Below, piece by piece: positions 17,273 through 26,163 of a stretch of DNA of 64,000 nt. The notes under the pieces were generated by a model. The model searched no databases. It was not told the DNA's origin and saw nothing but the letters and a program-made list of their open reading frames with translations. The position numbers were made by a program, and so were the translations under genes. Source of the DNA: a virus; the IMG/VR virus record IMGVR_UViG_3300007734_000759, positions 95,436 through 159,435 of that record; one strand, given 5' to 3'. Every line of letters begins with the position of its first letter. Within the stretch, counting starts at the first letter, position 1.

Positions 17273-17723
17273 TATGGTAACATGCAATCGCTGTGGAGGT
17301 GATGCTTGCTATGAAAATAAAGTTAATGAATCTTTTACAACATATTGGTGTTTCGGATGTGGTTTTACATCCAACACCTTTATGCTTGAGGACCATGAAT
17401 TTTTTCTAAACCAGAAAGAAATTCTACCTGAGTTGTACAAGGATTTACTTTTTTACGATAAAGATCGCTACATTTGGATGCCTTCTAATACAAATATTCC
17501 AACCAAGGGTATGGTATTTTTAGATGGTCCTTCTAAGGATGATTGGTGGTGGAGCGCTGTATTAGCAGTACCTGTGAAGGATGAGGAAAAAGAAAAGTTC
17601 CCTATCCCCAGCCAAAAAGGAAAGTATTACTCTCATAGAGTAGATATGACTACTTTAAAGAAATATTCACATAGTGATTATATGGATGCATTGGACTACA
17701 TTGGAATTTTTGACGAGCAATGA
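17259..17723 (+). CDS. Zinc-ribbon protein, unknown role
   Basis: 154 residues. Cys9-x2-Cys12 and Cys31-x2-Cys34 form a zinc ribbon (VTCNRCGG ... YWCFGCGF). The rest has an unusual WWWSAVLAVPVKDEEKEKF core that recurs in phage proteins of unknown function. It overlaps its neighbours by 14 and 4 bases and so is part of the glycan operon, but it does not look like a sugar enzyme. Confidence 0.65.
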   Translation: MKKDNMVTCNRCGGDACYENKVNESFTTYWCFGCGFTSNTFMLEDHEFFLNQKEILPELYKDLLFYDKDRYIWMPSNTNIPTKGMVFLDGPSKDDWWWSAVLAVPVKDEEKEKFPIPSQKGKYYSHRVDMTTLKKYSHSDYMDALDYIGIFDEQ

Positions 17724-18352
17724 AGATTACATACGCAATAACAGCTTGTGATGAGCATAAGGAGCTAGAAAGGCTCCTTAGCTTTTTACAAGATAATATA
17801 GACGAGCAGGACGAGATTATAGTACAGCTTGATGCCGAAAATGCAACACCGGCTGTGATAAACGTTTGTCAAGCAGCTTTTAATCGTGATACAAAGGTTT
17901 ATTTTAACTATACATACTTTGCATTGGAAAAAGATTTTGCATCGTTTAAAAACAATCTATTTAATTTTTCCAAAGGAGATTTTATCTTTCAGATTGATGC
18001 TGATGAAATGCCGAGCATTGAGTTGATTTGCAATCTCAGACCTTTACTGGAGAGCAATCCCGACAACGAAGTGTATTTAGTTCCAAGAATCAATACAGTC
18101 GATGGACTTACTACAGAGCATATTATGAAGTGGGGGTGGAGATTGGACGAAAAAGGAAGAGTAAATTTTCCAGATTACCAGTGGCGGATTTACAAAAATT
18201 GTTCGTATATTAAATGGAAGAACAAAGTACATGAAGTTTTAGAAGGGTTCAAAACATATGCAGCATTACCGGCAGAGGATGGGTGGTGTTTAGTTCATCC
18301 AAAGAATATTAAAAGACAGGAAGCACAGAATAGTTTTTATAATAATTTATGA
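17720..18352 (+). CDS. Glycosyltransferase, GT2/GT-A fold
   Basis: 210 residues. Starts KITYAITACDEHKELERLLSFL, a typical GT-A first strand. The D-x-D-type metal motif is FIFQIDADEMPS near residue 95. Later WRLDEKGRVNFPDYQWRIYK and IKWKNKVHEVLEG resemble enzymes that glycosylate surface polysaccharides. It overlaps both neighbours by four bases. Confidence 0.8.
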   Translation: MKITYAITACDEHKELERLLSFLQDNIDEQDEIIVQLDAENATPAVINVCQAAFNRDTKVYFNYTYFALEKDFASFKNNLFNFSKGDFIFQIDADEMPSIELICNLRPLLESNPDNEVYLVPRINTVDGLTTEHIMKWGWRLDEKGRVNFPDYQWRIYKNCSYIKWKNKVHEVLEGFKTYAALPAEDGWCLVHPKNIKRQEAQNSFYNNL

Positions 18353-19350
18353 AAAAAGCAGTAGTATTAGGAGGCGGTGGATTCATCGGAGGCCACTTAG
18401 CTAAAAGATTAAAACAAGAAGGGTATTGGGTTCGTATAGTGGATATTAAAAAACATGAATATTTTAACCATAATGATATTTGTCACGAGTTTATATTAGG
18501 AGATTTGAGAGATCCTGCGGTAGTCTCTCATGTAATCGATCAAGAGATTGACGAGCTATACCAACTAGCAGCTGATATGGGAGGTGCGGGATACATTTTT
18601 ACAGGAGATAACGACGCAAACGTAATGCACAACTCAGCTCTAATTAATTTAAACGTTGCCCTCGAGGCAACTAAAAAGAATGTAAAGAAGATATTCTACT
18701 CATCATCAGCTTGCATGTATCCTGAATATAATCAAATGGATCCTGATAACCCAAACTGTGAGGAAGCCTCCGCATACCCAGCTAATCCGGATTCAGAGTA
18801 TGGATGGGAAAAGTTATTTAGTGAGAGATTATTTTTAGCGTTTAATCGTAATTACAAGTTGGATGTTCGAATAGCTCGCTTTCATAACATATTCGGACCT
18901 TATGGTACTTGGAGAGGTGGTAAAGAGAAAGCACCAGCAGCTATGTGCCGTAAAGCAGCTGAAGCGCAAGATGGAGAAGAGGTTGAGGTGTGGGGAGATG
19001 GACTACAAACGAGATCTTTTCTGTATATTGATGAATGCCTTGAGATGGTACTTAGATTAATGAGACAAGATGGATTCACGGGACCCGTCAACATCGGTTC
19101 AGAAGAGATGGTCACAATTAATCAGCTTGCAAAGCTTGCCATTGAAGCTTCTAATAAGGATATTACTATTAATAACATCAGCGGAGAAGAATTCAAAGCT
19201 AAGTATGGATTTAAGTGTCCTATAGGTGTTAGAGGAAGAAACTCTGATAACAAATTATATAAAGAAAAAATAGGGTGGGAACCGACTCAACCACTCTATG
19301 AGGGTATGTTGAAAACGTTCGAATGGATAAATAAACAAGTAAATAAATGA
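18349..19350 (+). CDS. GDP-mannose 3,5-epimerase-like NAD-dependent sugar epimerase
   Basis: 333 residues. SDR Rossmann GGGGFIGGHLAKRL at the start, the S-S-A-C-M-Y-P active-site strand near residue 121, and catalytic YGWEK (YxxxK). Long stretches read like GDP-mannose 3,5-epimerase: LAADMGGAGYIF, RFHNIFGPYGTWRGGKEKAPAA, GDGLQTRSFLYIDECLEMVLRL, VNIGSEEMVTINQLA and GVRGRNSDNKL. That family makes GDP-L-galactose/GDP-L-gulose from GDP-mannose. It lies next to gmd, so it could instead act on the 4-keto product. Confidence 0.82.
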   Translation: MKKAVVLGGGGFIGGHLAKRLKQEGYWVRIVDIKKHEYFNHNDICHEFILGDLRDPAVVSHVIDQEIDELYQLAADMGGAGYIFTGDNDANVMHNSALINLNVALEATKKNVKKIFYSSSACMYPEYNQMDPDNPNCEEASAYPANPDSEYGWEKLFSERLFLAFNRNYKLDVRIARFHNIFGPYGTWRGGKEKAPAAMCRKAAEAQDGEEVEVWGDGLQTRSFLYIDECLEMVLRLMRQDGFTGPVNIGSEEMVTINQLAKLAIEASNKDITINNISGEEFKAKYGFKCPIGVRGRNSDNKLYKEKIGWEPTQPLYEGMLKTFEWINKQVNK

Positions 19351-20342
19351 AAAAAAGAGCACTCATTACAGGCATCACAGGACAAGATGGTTCTTACTTG
19401 GCTGAGTTTTTGTTGGAAAAAGATTACGAAGTGTGGGGCATAGTTAGAAGACAATCTACTTCTAACACACATAACATAGAACATCTGTTAGATAAAATTA
19501 ATTTAGTATACGCTGATTTAACAGACCTAGCTTCCTTACAATCAGCTATAATAAAATCAAATCCTCATGAAATTTACAATTTAGCAGCTCAAAGCCATGT
19601 AACTGTTAGTTATGAAAACCCTATTTATACTACAAATGTAGTAGCCATAGGTACTTTAAATTTACTAGAAGCTATAAGAAATTACGTCCCCTACGCTAAA
19701 TTATACCAGGCAGGGACTTCTGAGATGTTCGGTAACTCTATAGATTCTGATGGGTTTCAAAGAGAAACTACACAATTTAAACCAGCTAATCCATACGCTT
19801 GTGGAAAAGTGTTTTGTTATAATATTTGTAAAAATTATAGAAATGCATATAATTTATTTATAAGTAATGGTATTTTATTTAATCACGAATCACCAAGAAG
19901 AGGTGAAGAATTTGTAACAAGTAAAGTAGTTAGAGAAGCAGTTAAAATATCTCAAGGATTAGAAACAGAGCTTCACTTAGGAACATTATCCACATCAAGA
20001 GATTGGGGTCATGCTAAAGACTATGTTAAAGCTATGTGGATGATACTCCAACATGATGAACCAGATGATTTTGTTTGCTCTACAGGAATAACATATACTG
20101 TAGAGTATTTATGTGATTATGTGTTTAAAAAATTAGGATTAGATTATAAGCAGCATGTAGTACTAGATCCTAACTACTCTCGCCCAGAGGAAACCCACCA
20201 TTTAAAAGGAGACTGCTCTAAGTTAAAATTAGTGTTAGGTTGGAAACCTGAGTATACTTTTGAAAGTTTATTAGATGAAATGATTGAGTATTACCAAAAT
20301 AAACTTCCTTTAAGGTTATCTGATACGCATGGATGGAGATGA
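19347..20342 (+). CDS. gmd: GDP-mannose 4,6-dehydratase
   Basis: 331 residues. NAD(P)-binding GITGQDGSYLAEFLL, then VRRQSTSNTHNI, YNLAAQSHVTVSYENP, catalytic Q-A-G-T-S-E-M-F-G-N with Glu, the Y-A-C-G-K YxxxK motif, FNHESPRRGEEFVTSKV and a substrate RPEETHHLKGD segment. It converts GDP-mannose to GDP-4-keto-6-deoxymannose, the precursor of fucose, rhamnose and perosamine. From about 19.4 kb the codons become AT-richer. A second, altered copy is at 29163. Confidence 0.93.
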   Translation: MKKRALITGITGQDGSYLAEFLLEKDYEVWGIVRRQSTSNTHNIEHLLDKINLVYADLTDLASLQSAIIKSNPHEIYNLAAQSHVTVSYENPIYTTNVVAIGTLNLLEAIRNYVPYAKLYQAGTSEMFGNSIDSDGFQRETTQFKPANPYACGKVFCYNICKNYRNAYNLFISNGILFNHESPRRGEEFVTSKVVREAVKISQGLETELHLGTLSTSRDWGHAKDYVKAMWMILQHDEPDDFVCSTGITYTVEYLCDYVFKKLGLDYKQHVVLDPNYSRPEETHHLKGDCSKLKLVLGWKPEYTFESLLDEMIEYYQNKLPLRLSDTHGWR

Positions 20343-20360
20343 CAAATATAATTTGAATAT

Positions 20361-21104
20361 ATGATAAACGATAAATTAAATAGTAAAATATGCTTAGTCT
20401 TCCAACCTCTTGGAATAGGAGATGTATTTTTTTGTCAAGCTATAGGTAAACATTTTATAGAAAAAGGATATAGAGTAGTATGGCCTTTAGCTTCCCATAT
20501 AATGTATATTACTGATTATATTGAAACTTATGGTATAGAATATGTAGATAGAGAAAGTGATTTCCCTAAAAAAGATTTTTATGTTGAACAAAATCCTTTA
20601 GTATTAGAAGAAGATTTTGTTTTTTTACCATTAGCTAATGCTTCTCATCGAGTGCCTAATTCCTCTCTTATGTATGCTAAATATGAATTAGTTGGATTAG
20701 ATTTTAAAATTTGGAAAGATTCTTTTACAATCAAAAGAAATGTAGAAAGAGAAAATAATCTATATTACAATGTATTAGGACTAAAAGAAGATGAAGAATA
20801 TGTTTTCTTAAATAGAAAATGGGGTACCCCACCTTATTACAACGAAGCACCATTTAGTGTGGATACAGATCTTAAAACAGTTGAAATGCAATTTATCCCA
20901 GGAGATAATATATTTGATTGGTTAAAGGTTATAGAAAACGCTTCTATGATAGTTACAGTTGATACAAGTTACTTGCTTTTAATGGAAAAATTAGATAATA
21001 TAAAATCAACAGCTTTTTATTGTTATCCAAGAAGTGGTACTTTAGATTTTGTTCCTATCATAGAAAAAATGTATAGCATAGATTGGCAATACTTTGTAAA
21101 ATAG
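20361..21104 (+). CDS. GT-B-like protein (GT9/heptosyltransferase-like), paralog A
   Basis: 247 residues. The N-terminal LVFQPLGIGDVFFCQAIGKHF resembles the G-x-G-D entry loop of GT9-type transferases. The family is not certain. Its middle is nearly identical to the protein at 22453, with an exact 86-base match at DNA level. Very AT-rich. A short 18-base gap separates it from gmd. Confidence 0.6.
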   Translation: MINDKLNSKICLVFQPLGIGDVFFCQAIGKHFIEKGYRVVWPLASHIMYITDYIETYGIEYVDRESDFPKKDFYVEQNPLVLEEDFVFLPLANASHRVPNSSLMYAKYELVGLDFKIWKDSFTIKRNVERENNLYYNVLGLKEDEEYVFLNRKWGTPPYYNEAPFSVDTDLKTVEMQFIPGDNIFDWLKVIENASMIVTVDTSYLLLMEKLDNIKSTAFYCYPRSGTLDFVPIIEKMYSIDWQYFVK

Positions 21105-21124
21105 TATATTAATAATAAATAAAT

Positions 21125-22348
21125 ATGAAGAAATTAACAGAATTAGGAAACCATTATGTATCTGATTTCATTAAAAATGAATCTGATTATGTGAATAGAA
21201 AAAAATACAGTTTAGATGTTTACCTAGATGAAACAATAGGAGCAGCCAGATTAAAAGAAATAGCGCCTTCCGACTCTATGTGGGGGCAATACTGGTACCG
21301 ATCAGGCATTAATGCTACCATGACTAAAGAATTAAGTAGTATAGTTACTGAAATTACATCTAGGATTAAATATAATCGAGGTGATATTTGGTTAGATATT
21401 GCATGTAATGATGGAACTTTACTCAAACAGATACCTAATGACTTTATTAAATTAGGTATAGATCCATGTGATGATTCTTTTTATAAAGAAGCTAGTCAAT
21501 ATGGTACTATTACTCAAGATTATTTTAGTTATAATGCCTATCAAAAAACTGGATATGGAGATAAAAAAGCAAAAGTAATTACAACTATAGCTATGTTTTA
21601 TGATTTGGATAATGCTAATCCATTTATTGAGGATATAAATAAAGTATTAGATGATAACGGTCTATGGGTCATACAGCTATCTTATACTCCTTTAATGCTA
21701 CAACAATTAGCTTTTGATAACATATGTCATGAACATATTTACTATCACTCTTTAAATAGTATCAAAAACTTAATAGTACCTCATAACTTAAAAATAGTAG
21801 ATGCTAGTTTAAATGATGTTAATGGAGGAAGTATACGAATTTATATGCAAAAAAATATTGCTAAAGAATCATCATTTGCTACTGGACCTCTTAGAGATGT
21901 ATGTAATTTTAGAGTTCAATCTTTATTAGAATATGAAAACACTAAATTTGATATCAGCAAACCAGAAGTATGGGAAGAGTTTAATGAAAAAATTACAGCG
22001 TTAAAAGAACAAACTGTTAATTTTATTAAAGAAGAAAAAGCTAAAGGTAAAATAATTTGTGGGTATGGAGCATCAACTAAAGGAAATACATTGCTACAAT
22101 GGTTTGGATTAGATCATACTTTAATTGATGCTATTGCTGAACGCTCACCTTATAAATTTGGATTAAAAACCATTGGAACTAATATCCCTATTAAATCTGA
22201 AGAAGAAGTTAGAGCCATGAACCCAGATTATATGTTAGTTTTACCTTGGCATTTTATTTCTGAGTTTATTCAACGTGAAGATGAATTTTTATCTAAAGGA
22301 GGAAAATTTATAGTACCGTGCCCTCAATTTGAAATTTATAAAAAATAA
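21125..22348 (+). CDS. SAM-dependent sugar C-methyltransferase-like protein
   Basis: 407 residues. The SAM-binding region is IWLDIACNDGTLLKQIP near residue 97. It continues LWVIQLSYTPLMLQQLAFDNICHEHIYYHSLNSI and NDVNGGSIRIYM, typical of deoxysugar C-methyltransferases. The C-terminal domain has GYGASTKGNTLLQWFGLD and YMLVLPWHF as in that two-domain family. It would add a methyl branch to a keto-deoxysugar nucleotide such as the Gmd product. The N-terminal zinc-Cys cluster found in many relatives is not obvious. Confidence 0.78.
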   Translation: MKKLTELGNHYVSDFIKNESDYVNRKKYSLDVYLDETIGAARLKEIAPSDSMWGQYWYRSGINATMTKELSSIVTEITSRIKYNRGDIWLDIACNDGTLLKQIPNDFIKLGIDPCDDSFYKEASQYGTITQDYFSYNAYQKTGYGDKKAKVITTIAMFYDLDNANPFIEDINKVLDDNGLWVIQLSYTPLMLQQLAFDNICHEHIYYHSLNSIKNLIVPHNLKIVDASLNDVNGGSIRIYMQKNIAKESSFATGPLRDVCNFRVQSLLEYENTKFDISKPEVWEEFNEKITALKEQTVNFIKEEKAKGKIICGYGASTKGNTLLQWFGLDHTLIDAIAERSPYKFGLKTIGTNIPIKSEEEVRAMNPDYMLVLPWHFISEFIQREDEFLSKGGKFIVPCPQFEIYKK

Positions 22349-22354
22349 AAAATT

Positions 22355-22453
22355 ATGTCTAATAATAATTGGAAAGAATTTATAGGAGAAAATATTGAAT
22401 TACGTGACCATAGTGAAAAATATTTTAATTTATTTACAAAATTTTTATCTTAA
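22355..22453 (+). CDS. 32-residue ORF, possible gene remnant
   Basis: Reads M-S-N-N-N-W-K-E-F-I-G-E-N-I-E-L-R-D-H-S and ends FTKFLS; its TAA overlaps the next ATG (TAATG). The strict overlap suggests it is or was translated. It looks like the first residues of a longer sugar enzyme that has been cut short. Confidence 0.35.
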   Translation: MSNNNWKEFIGENIELRDHSEKYFNLFTKFLS

Positions 22454-23205
22454 TGGACCATAGTTTAATAAAAACAATTCTAATAAAACAACCAGCAGGT
22501 TTAGGAGATATATTTTTCTGCCAAAAAATAGCACATGCTTTATATAATAAATATAAATGTAATATTATTTGGCCAGTAATACCAGAGTTTATATGGGTTA
22601 AAGAATATATTCAGGTACCTTTTATACAATTTGTAGATATAGAATCTAATTTTTTATTTAAAGAAGCTTTTGACAATATAAATGATGTTTCTTATATTTT
22701 CTCATTGCAAGATTGTTTAGTAATTCCTCTACAAAGAGCAGACTGGGCTATACCTGGATCAGTTATGGAAGCTAAATATAAATTTATAGGATTAGACTTT
22801 GATGATTGGACTAATTACTTTACAATTAAAAGAAATGTAGAAAGAGAAAATAATCTATATTACAATGTATTAGGACTAAAAGAAGATGAAGAATATGTTT
22901 TCTTAAATAGAAACTTTGCTTCTCCTCCTAATACTAAAAAAATAACAAACATAGAATACTTTGGTGATAAAAAAACAGTTGAAATGCAATTTATCCCAGG
23001 AGATAATGTATTTGATTGGTTAAAGGTTATAGAAAATGCTTCTGAAATTTATACTGTAGAAACTTCTATATGTTATTTTATAGAAAAATTAGATTGCAAG
23101 TCAAAACAAATAAACCTTTATTCAAGAGATAGAGAACTTAATTTTGATTATATTAAAAATATTTTTAACAAAAATTATATATACTATGAAGGTAGATGTG
23201 CCTAA
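22453..23205 (+). CDS. GT-B-like protein (GT9/heptosyltransferase-like), paralog B
   Basis: 250 residues. Same architecture as 20361: IKQPAGLGDIFFCQKIAHALY at the start, then a central block identical in sequence (about residues 124-152) and a second near-identical block MQFIPGDNVFDWLKVIENAS. The flanking thirds differ strongly. This looks like paralogs with sequence exchange in the centre. AT-rich like its neighbours. Confidence 0.6.
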   Translation: MDHSLIKTILIKQPAGLGDIFFCQKIAHALYNKYKCNIIWPVIPEFIWVKEYIQVPFIQFVDIESNFLFKEAFDNINDVSYIFSLQDCLVIPLQRADWAIPGSVMEAKYKFIGLDFDDWTNYFTIKRNVERENNLYYNVLGLKEDEEYVFLNRNFASPPNTKKITNIEYFGDKKTVEMQFIPGDNVFDWLKVIENASEIYTVETSICYFIEKLDCKSKQINLYSRDRELNFDYIKNIFNKNYIYYEGRCA

Positions 23206-23563
23206 TGGAGAAATTGTAGATAAAATTACAATACTAGAACTTAAGCAAAAACATATAAAAGATCCTATTAAATTATTAAATATTAAAAAAGAATTAGAAT
23301 CTTTAATGGAATATTATCCTTTTATAATAAATGATTCTAACAAAAAATTCTATATAGACTTATATGAAATTAATTCTAAATTATGGAATATTGAAGATCA
23401 AATTCGAAAAAAAGAATACAATAAAGAATTTGATGAGGAATTTATATCTCTTGCTAGAAGTGTTTATGTGTGTAATGATAAAAGAGCTAAAATAAAATAT
23501 GATATAAATATATCTACTTCATCTAATTTAATAGAAGAAAAACAATATTCTTCTTATTTATAA
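23186..23563 (+). CDS. Small glycan-cluster protein, DUF6165-like
   Basis: 125 residues from ATG 23186; the frame upstream to 23144 is within the previous gene. It starts MKVDVPNGEIVDKITILELKQ, a signature I associate with a small family (DUF6165) found near glycosyltransferase genes. Mostly helical. Function unknown. Confidence 0.6.
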   Translation: MKVDVPNGEIVDKITILELKQKHIKDPIKLLNIKKELESLMEYYPFIINDSNKKFYIDLYEINSKLWNIEDQIRKKEYNKEFDEEFISLARSVYVCNDKRAKIKYDINISTSSNLIEEKQYSSYL

Positions 23564-23575
23564 ATTATAAAAAAC

Positions 23576-24361
23576 ATGAATCAAAAAACAGATATAGTAC
23601 TGCAAGGTCCAATTTGGCCTACAACACTTCAAACTGCTGTTTACTATTTAGAATTACCATTTGTTAGTAAAGTGATTGTATCAACTTGGGAGGAGGAGAA
23701 TATAGAAGACCCGAATATTCCTAATATTGAAATAATTAAATCACCTAAACCTCCTTTTAGACCTAGTGCCACTGGTTTAAATACTATAGACTATCAAATA
23801 TTATCATCATTCGAAGGTGTTAAAAAAACCACTTCAGACATCATAGTTAAAATGAGAACAGATCAAACCATCCACAAAGATGATATGGTGATGATGAACA
23901 ACTTCGTTCTAGGAGATATAGACAACACAGATTTAATCTATGTGGATGGTACAAAAAGAAAAGGAAACGTGTATGTTCTAGGTTTGAATAGAATATTTCC
24001 TTTCCATCCTCAAGATCACGTATTCTGGGGGTATCGAGAAGACGTTCGTAGAATATTTGATATACCTCTTAAACCTGAACACCTAGCTAATGATCCTGGA
24101 TTATTTAGAGACCCATCTTACATAGGAGCAATGTATTTCAAACAATTTTATCCTGAAGTAGAATTATATTTAGATAATTTTAAAGAATACATGATTGACA
24201 ATCCTTCTAAGCTAGATGCTAGAGTCCTTTCTGAAAAAACTAGAGATAAAGTATTTAAAGTCTTTCCTAGGATATACATGGAATGGCCTAAGTATAATTG
24301 CAACTATCCGTACGATTTATACTACCCACAGGGAGAGTATTATTACGAAGATTTAGTATAA
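23576..24361 (+). CDS. WavE-like polysaccharide synthesis protein
   Basis: 261 residues. DIVLQGPIWPTTLQTAVYYLELPFVSKVIVSTWEEE at the N-terminus, then IIVKMRTDQTIHKDD and HPQDHVFWGYREDVRRIFDIPL match the WavE lipopolysaccharide-synthesis family, a GT-A-like fold. It likely adds a sugar in the same glycan. It is four bases from the next gene. Confidence 0.75.
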   Translation: MNQKTDIVLQGPIWPTTLQTAVYYLELPFVSKVIVSTWEEENIEDPNIPNIEIIKSPKPPFRPSATGLNTIDYQILSSFEGVKKTTSDIIVKMRTDQTIHKDDMVMMNNFVLGDIDNTDLIYVDGTKRKGNVYVLGLNRIFPFHPQDHVFWGYREDVRRIFDIPLKPEHLANDPGLFRDPSYIGAMYFKQFYPEVELYLDNFKEYMIDNPSKLDARVLSEKTRDKVFKVFPRIYMEWPKYNCNYPYDLYYPQGEYYYEDLV

Positions 24362-24364
24362 GAG

Positions 24365-25105
24365 ATGATAACTCTACAAGGACATTCAGGTTGCAATGTT
24401 ACTCTACTGAACCGAGGTGTGGTTAGGAAGACTTCACCTACTGTGGATTATAACGAAAGATTGAAACATCAAATGGAAAAGCAACAGACCTTCTCACATA
24501 GCATCTTGGAAACTCCTCAGGTATATGATTTGGGATACACTACGGATGGTCTGTTTTATTTCGATATGGAGTACATACATGGAGTAAATCTTAACATATA
24601 TTTTGAAAGAGAAAGACTACATCGGTGTCTGGAGATAATAGATTTAGTTACATCCTTCCAAACTACAACTAAGCAGGTGGACATAACAGCTCAAGTTGTG
24701 GATAAAATTCAAAATATAAGACTAGATGAGAATACGAAGGAGGTTTTAATGACTAGCAATTGGGTTATTGATGTTGGATATGGCCATGGAGACTTGACTT
24801 TTGAAAATATTATAGTCAATAAAAATAAAATATATTTAATAGATTTTCTAGACTCATTTGTAAATGGTCCCCTAATCGATCAATCAAAGCTATTGCAAGA
24901 CGCGTTTTGCTACTGGTCCTTCAAGAACCAATCATCAGTACCCAAAAGAAAACTCCTACCAGTAAGAGATAGATTCAACTCTAAACAACACTACTCCATG
25001 CTACTGCTACACTTAGTAAGAGCAATACCGTATGCAAATATAAATAAAAAACAAGAAATAATATGCATGATAAAAAACGTGAAATCGCAAATAAACCAAC
25101 TTTAA
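24365..25105 (+). CDS. Phosphotransferase-type (APH-like) kinase
   Basis: 246 residues. The kinase core is GYGHGDLTFENIIVNKNKIYLIDFLDSF (H-G-D-x-x-x-x-N ... D-F-x-D) near residues 140-168; the N-lobe is short with GHSGCNVTLLNRGVVRKTSP. It probably phosphorylates a small molecule or sugar used in glycan assembly. Overlaps the next gene by 43 bases. Confidence 0.72.
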   Translation: MITLQGHSGCNVTLLNRGVVRKTSPTVDYNERLKHQMEKQQTFSHSILETPQVYDLGYTTDGLFYFDMEYIHGVNLNIYFERERLHRCLEIIDLVTSFQTTTKQVDITAQVVDKIQNIRLDENTKEVLMTSNWVIDVGYGHGDLTFENIIVNKNKIYLIDFLDSFVNGPLIDQSKLLQDAFCYWSFKNQSSVPKRKLLPVRDRFNSKQHYSMLLLHLVRAIPYANINKKQEIICMIKNVKSQINQL

Positions 25106-26139
25106 TCATCCCAGCTGCAGGCAAGTCATCTAGGTATCCTAATATGAAACCTAAATGGATGCTGACACACCCATCAGGAAAATTAATGATTGAAAAAGTT
25201 GTCGATGGATTAAAAATAGACGATTATGAGAAAGTCTACTTCGTCGTCTTGAAAGAGCATTGCATCGAGCACGATGCGGCTTTTATACTAAAGCAAGCTT
25301 TTCCTGATGATATCTTCGAAGTAGTGGTTCTAGAGTCCCCAACACAAAGCAGTCCAGAAACAGTATACCAGTGTATTAAGTTACGCGATATTGAAAGCAG
25401 CATTGTGGTAAAAGATTGTGATTGTTTAGTTGAATATGAGATTCCCGATACAACTAATTTTGTTGTAGGTTTGCCTTTAACCGACAAGTGGAATGTTAAA
25501 AATTTACAACAAAAATCATTTGTCATAGCTAACCAAGATAGTGTTGTTCAAGAGATTGTAGAAAAGAAAATAGTATCAGATATCGTATGCGTAGGAGTAT
25601 ACGGAATGAATGCTCAAGATATGGTAAGATCGTATGAGAAACTTTTAAACATACTATCTCGAGAAATGTACTTTAGCCACATAGTTTCTGATATGGTAGA
25701 TACATCCGGTGTGATTTTCAAGACAGTCGAGGCTAACAACTTCGTCGACTGGGGAACGAAGGAGGAATGGTTCTCAACAACTACTATGAAGACCACTTAC
25801 CTATTTGACGTTGATGGGGTGGTGTTGTTCAATACTGGAAAGTATGGAAGAGAGAATTGGTTTAATACCATTAAACCCATAGAGGAAAATATAAACCTAA
25901 TCAAACAGTTGTCAGATGAGGGAAATGAGATTATCTTTATAACATCGAGAACTAAAGATGCGATCGTATTATTTGAGAAATTTTTAGAAGATAGAGGTAT
26001 AACATATAAAACAATAATCCACTCTTGCCTACATTCGAAACGAATCCTAATCAACGACTTTGCAACCAGCAACCCATTTCCAAGTTGCTTAGCTATCAGC
26101 ATCCCAAGAAACCAATCTATAAAACTGTACTTAAAATAA
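25063..26139 (+). CDS. Fusion of sugar nucleotidyltransferase and HAD phosphatase domains
   Basis: 358 residues. Residues about 10-240 form a nucleotidyltransferase: LIIPAAGKSSRYPNMKPKWML, then a D-C-D metal motif in VVKDCDCLVEYE and NFVDWGTKEEW. Residues about 245-355 form a HAD domain: YLFDVDGVVLFN (D-x-D), FITSRT and HSKRILINDFATSNPF. It could make a nucleotide-activated polyol or sugar and dephosphorylate its partner substrate in one protein. Confidence 0.8.
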   Translation: MHDKKREIANKPTLIIPAAGKSSRYPNMKPKWMLTHPSGKLMIEKVVDGLKIDDYEKVYFVVLKEHCIEHDAAFILKQAFPDDIFEVVVLESPTQSSPETVYQCIKLRDIESSIVVKDCDCLVEYEIPDTTNFVVGLPLTDKWNVKNLQQKSFVIANQDSVVQEIVEKKIVSDIVCVGVYGMNAQDMVRSYEKLLNILSREMYFSHIVSDMVDTSGVIFKTVEANNFVDWGTKEEWFSTTTMKTTYLFDVDGVVLFNTGKYGRENWFNTIKPIEENINLIKQLSDEGNEIIFITSRTKDAIVLFEKFLEDRGITYKTIIHSCLHSKRILINDFATSNPFPSCLAISIPRNQSIKLYLK

Positions 26140-26163
26140 TTTAAAACTTAAACATAAAAAATA

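Noticed and set aside
24365-25105. Antibiotic-resistance aminoglycoside phosphotransferase
   Set aside because: Only the general kinase-fold core is visible, and the operon context is glycan synthesis.
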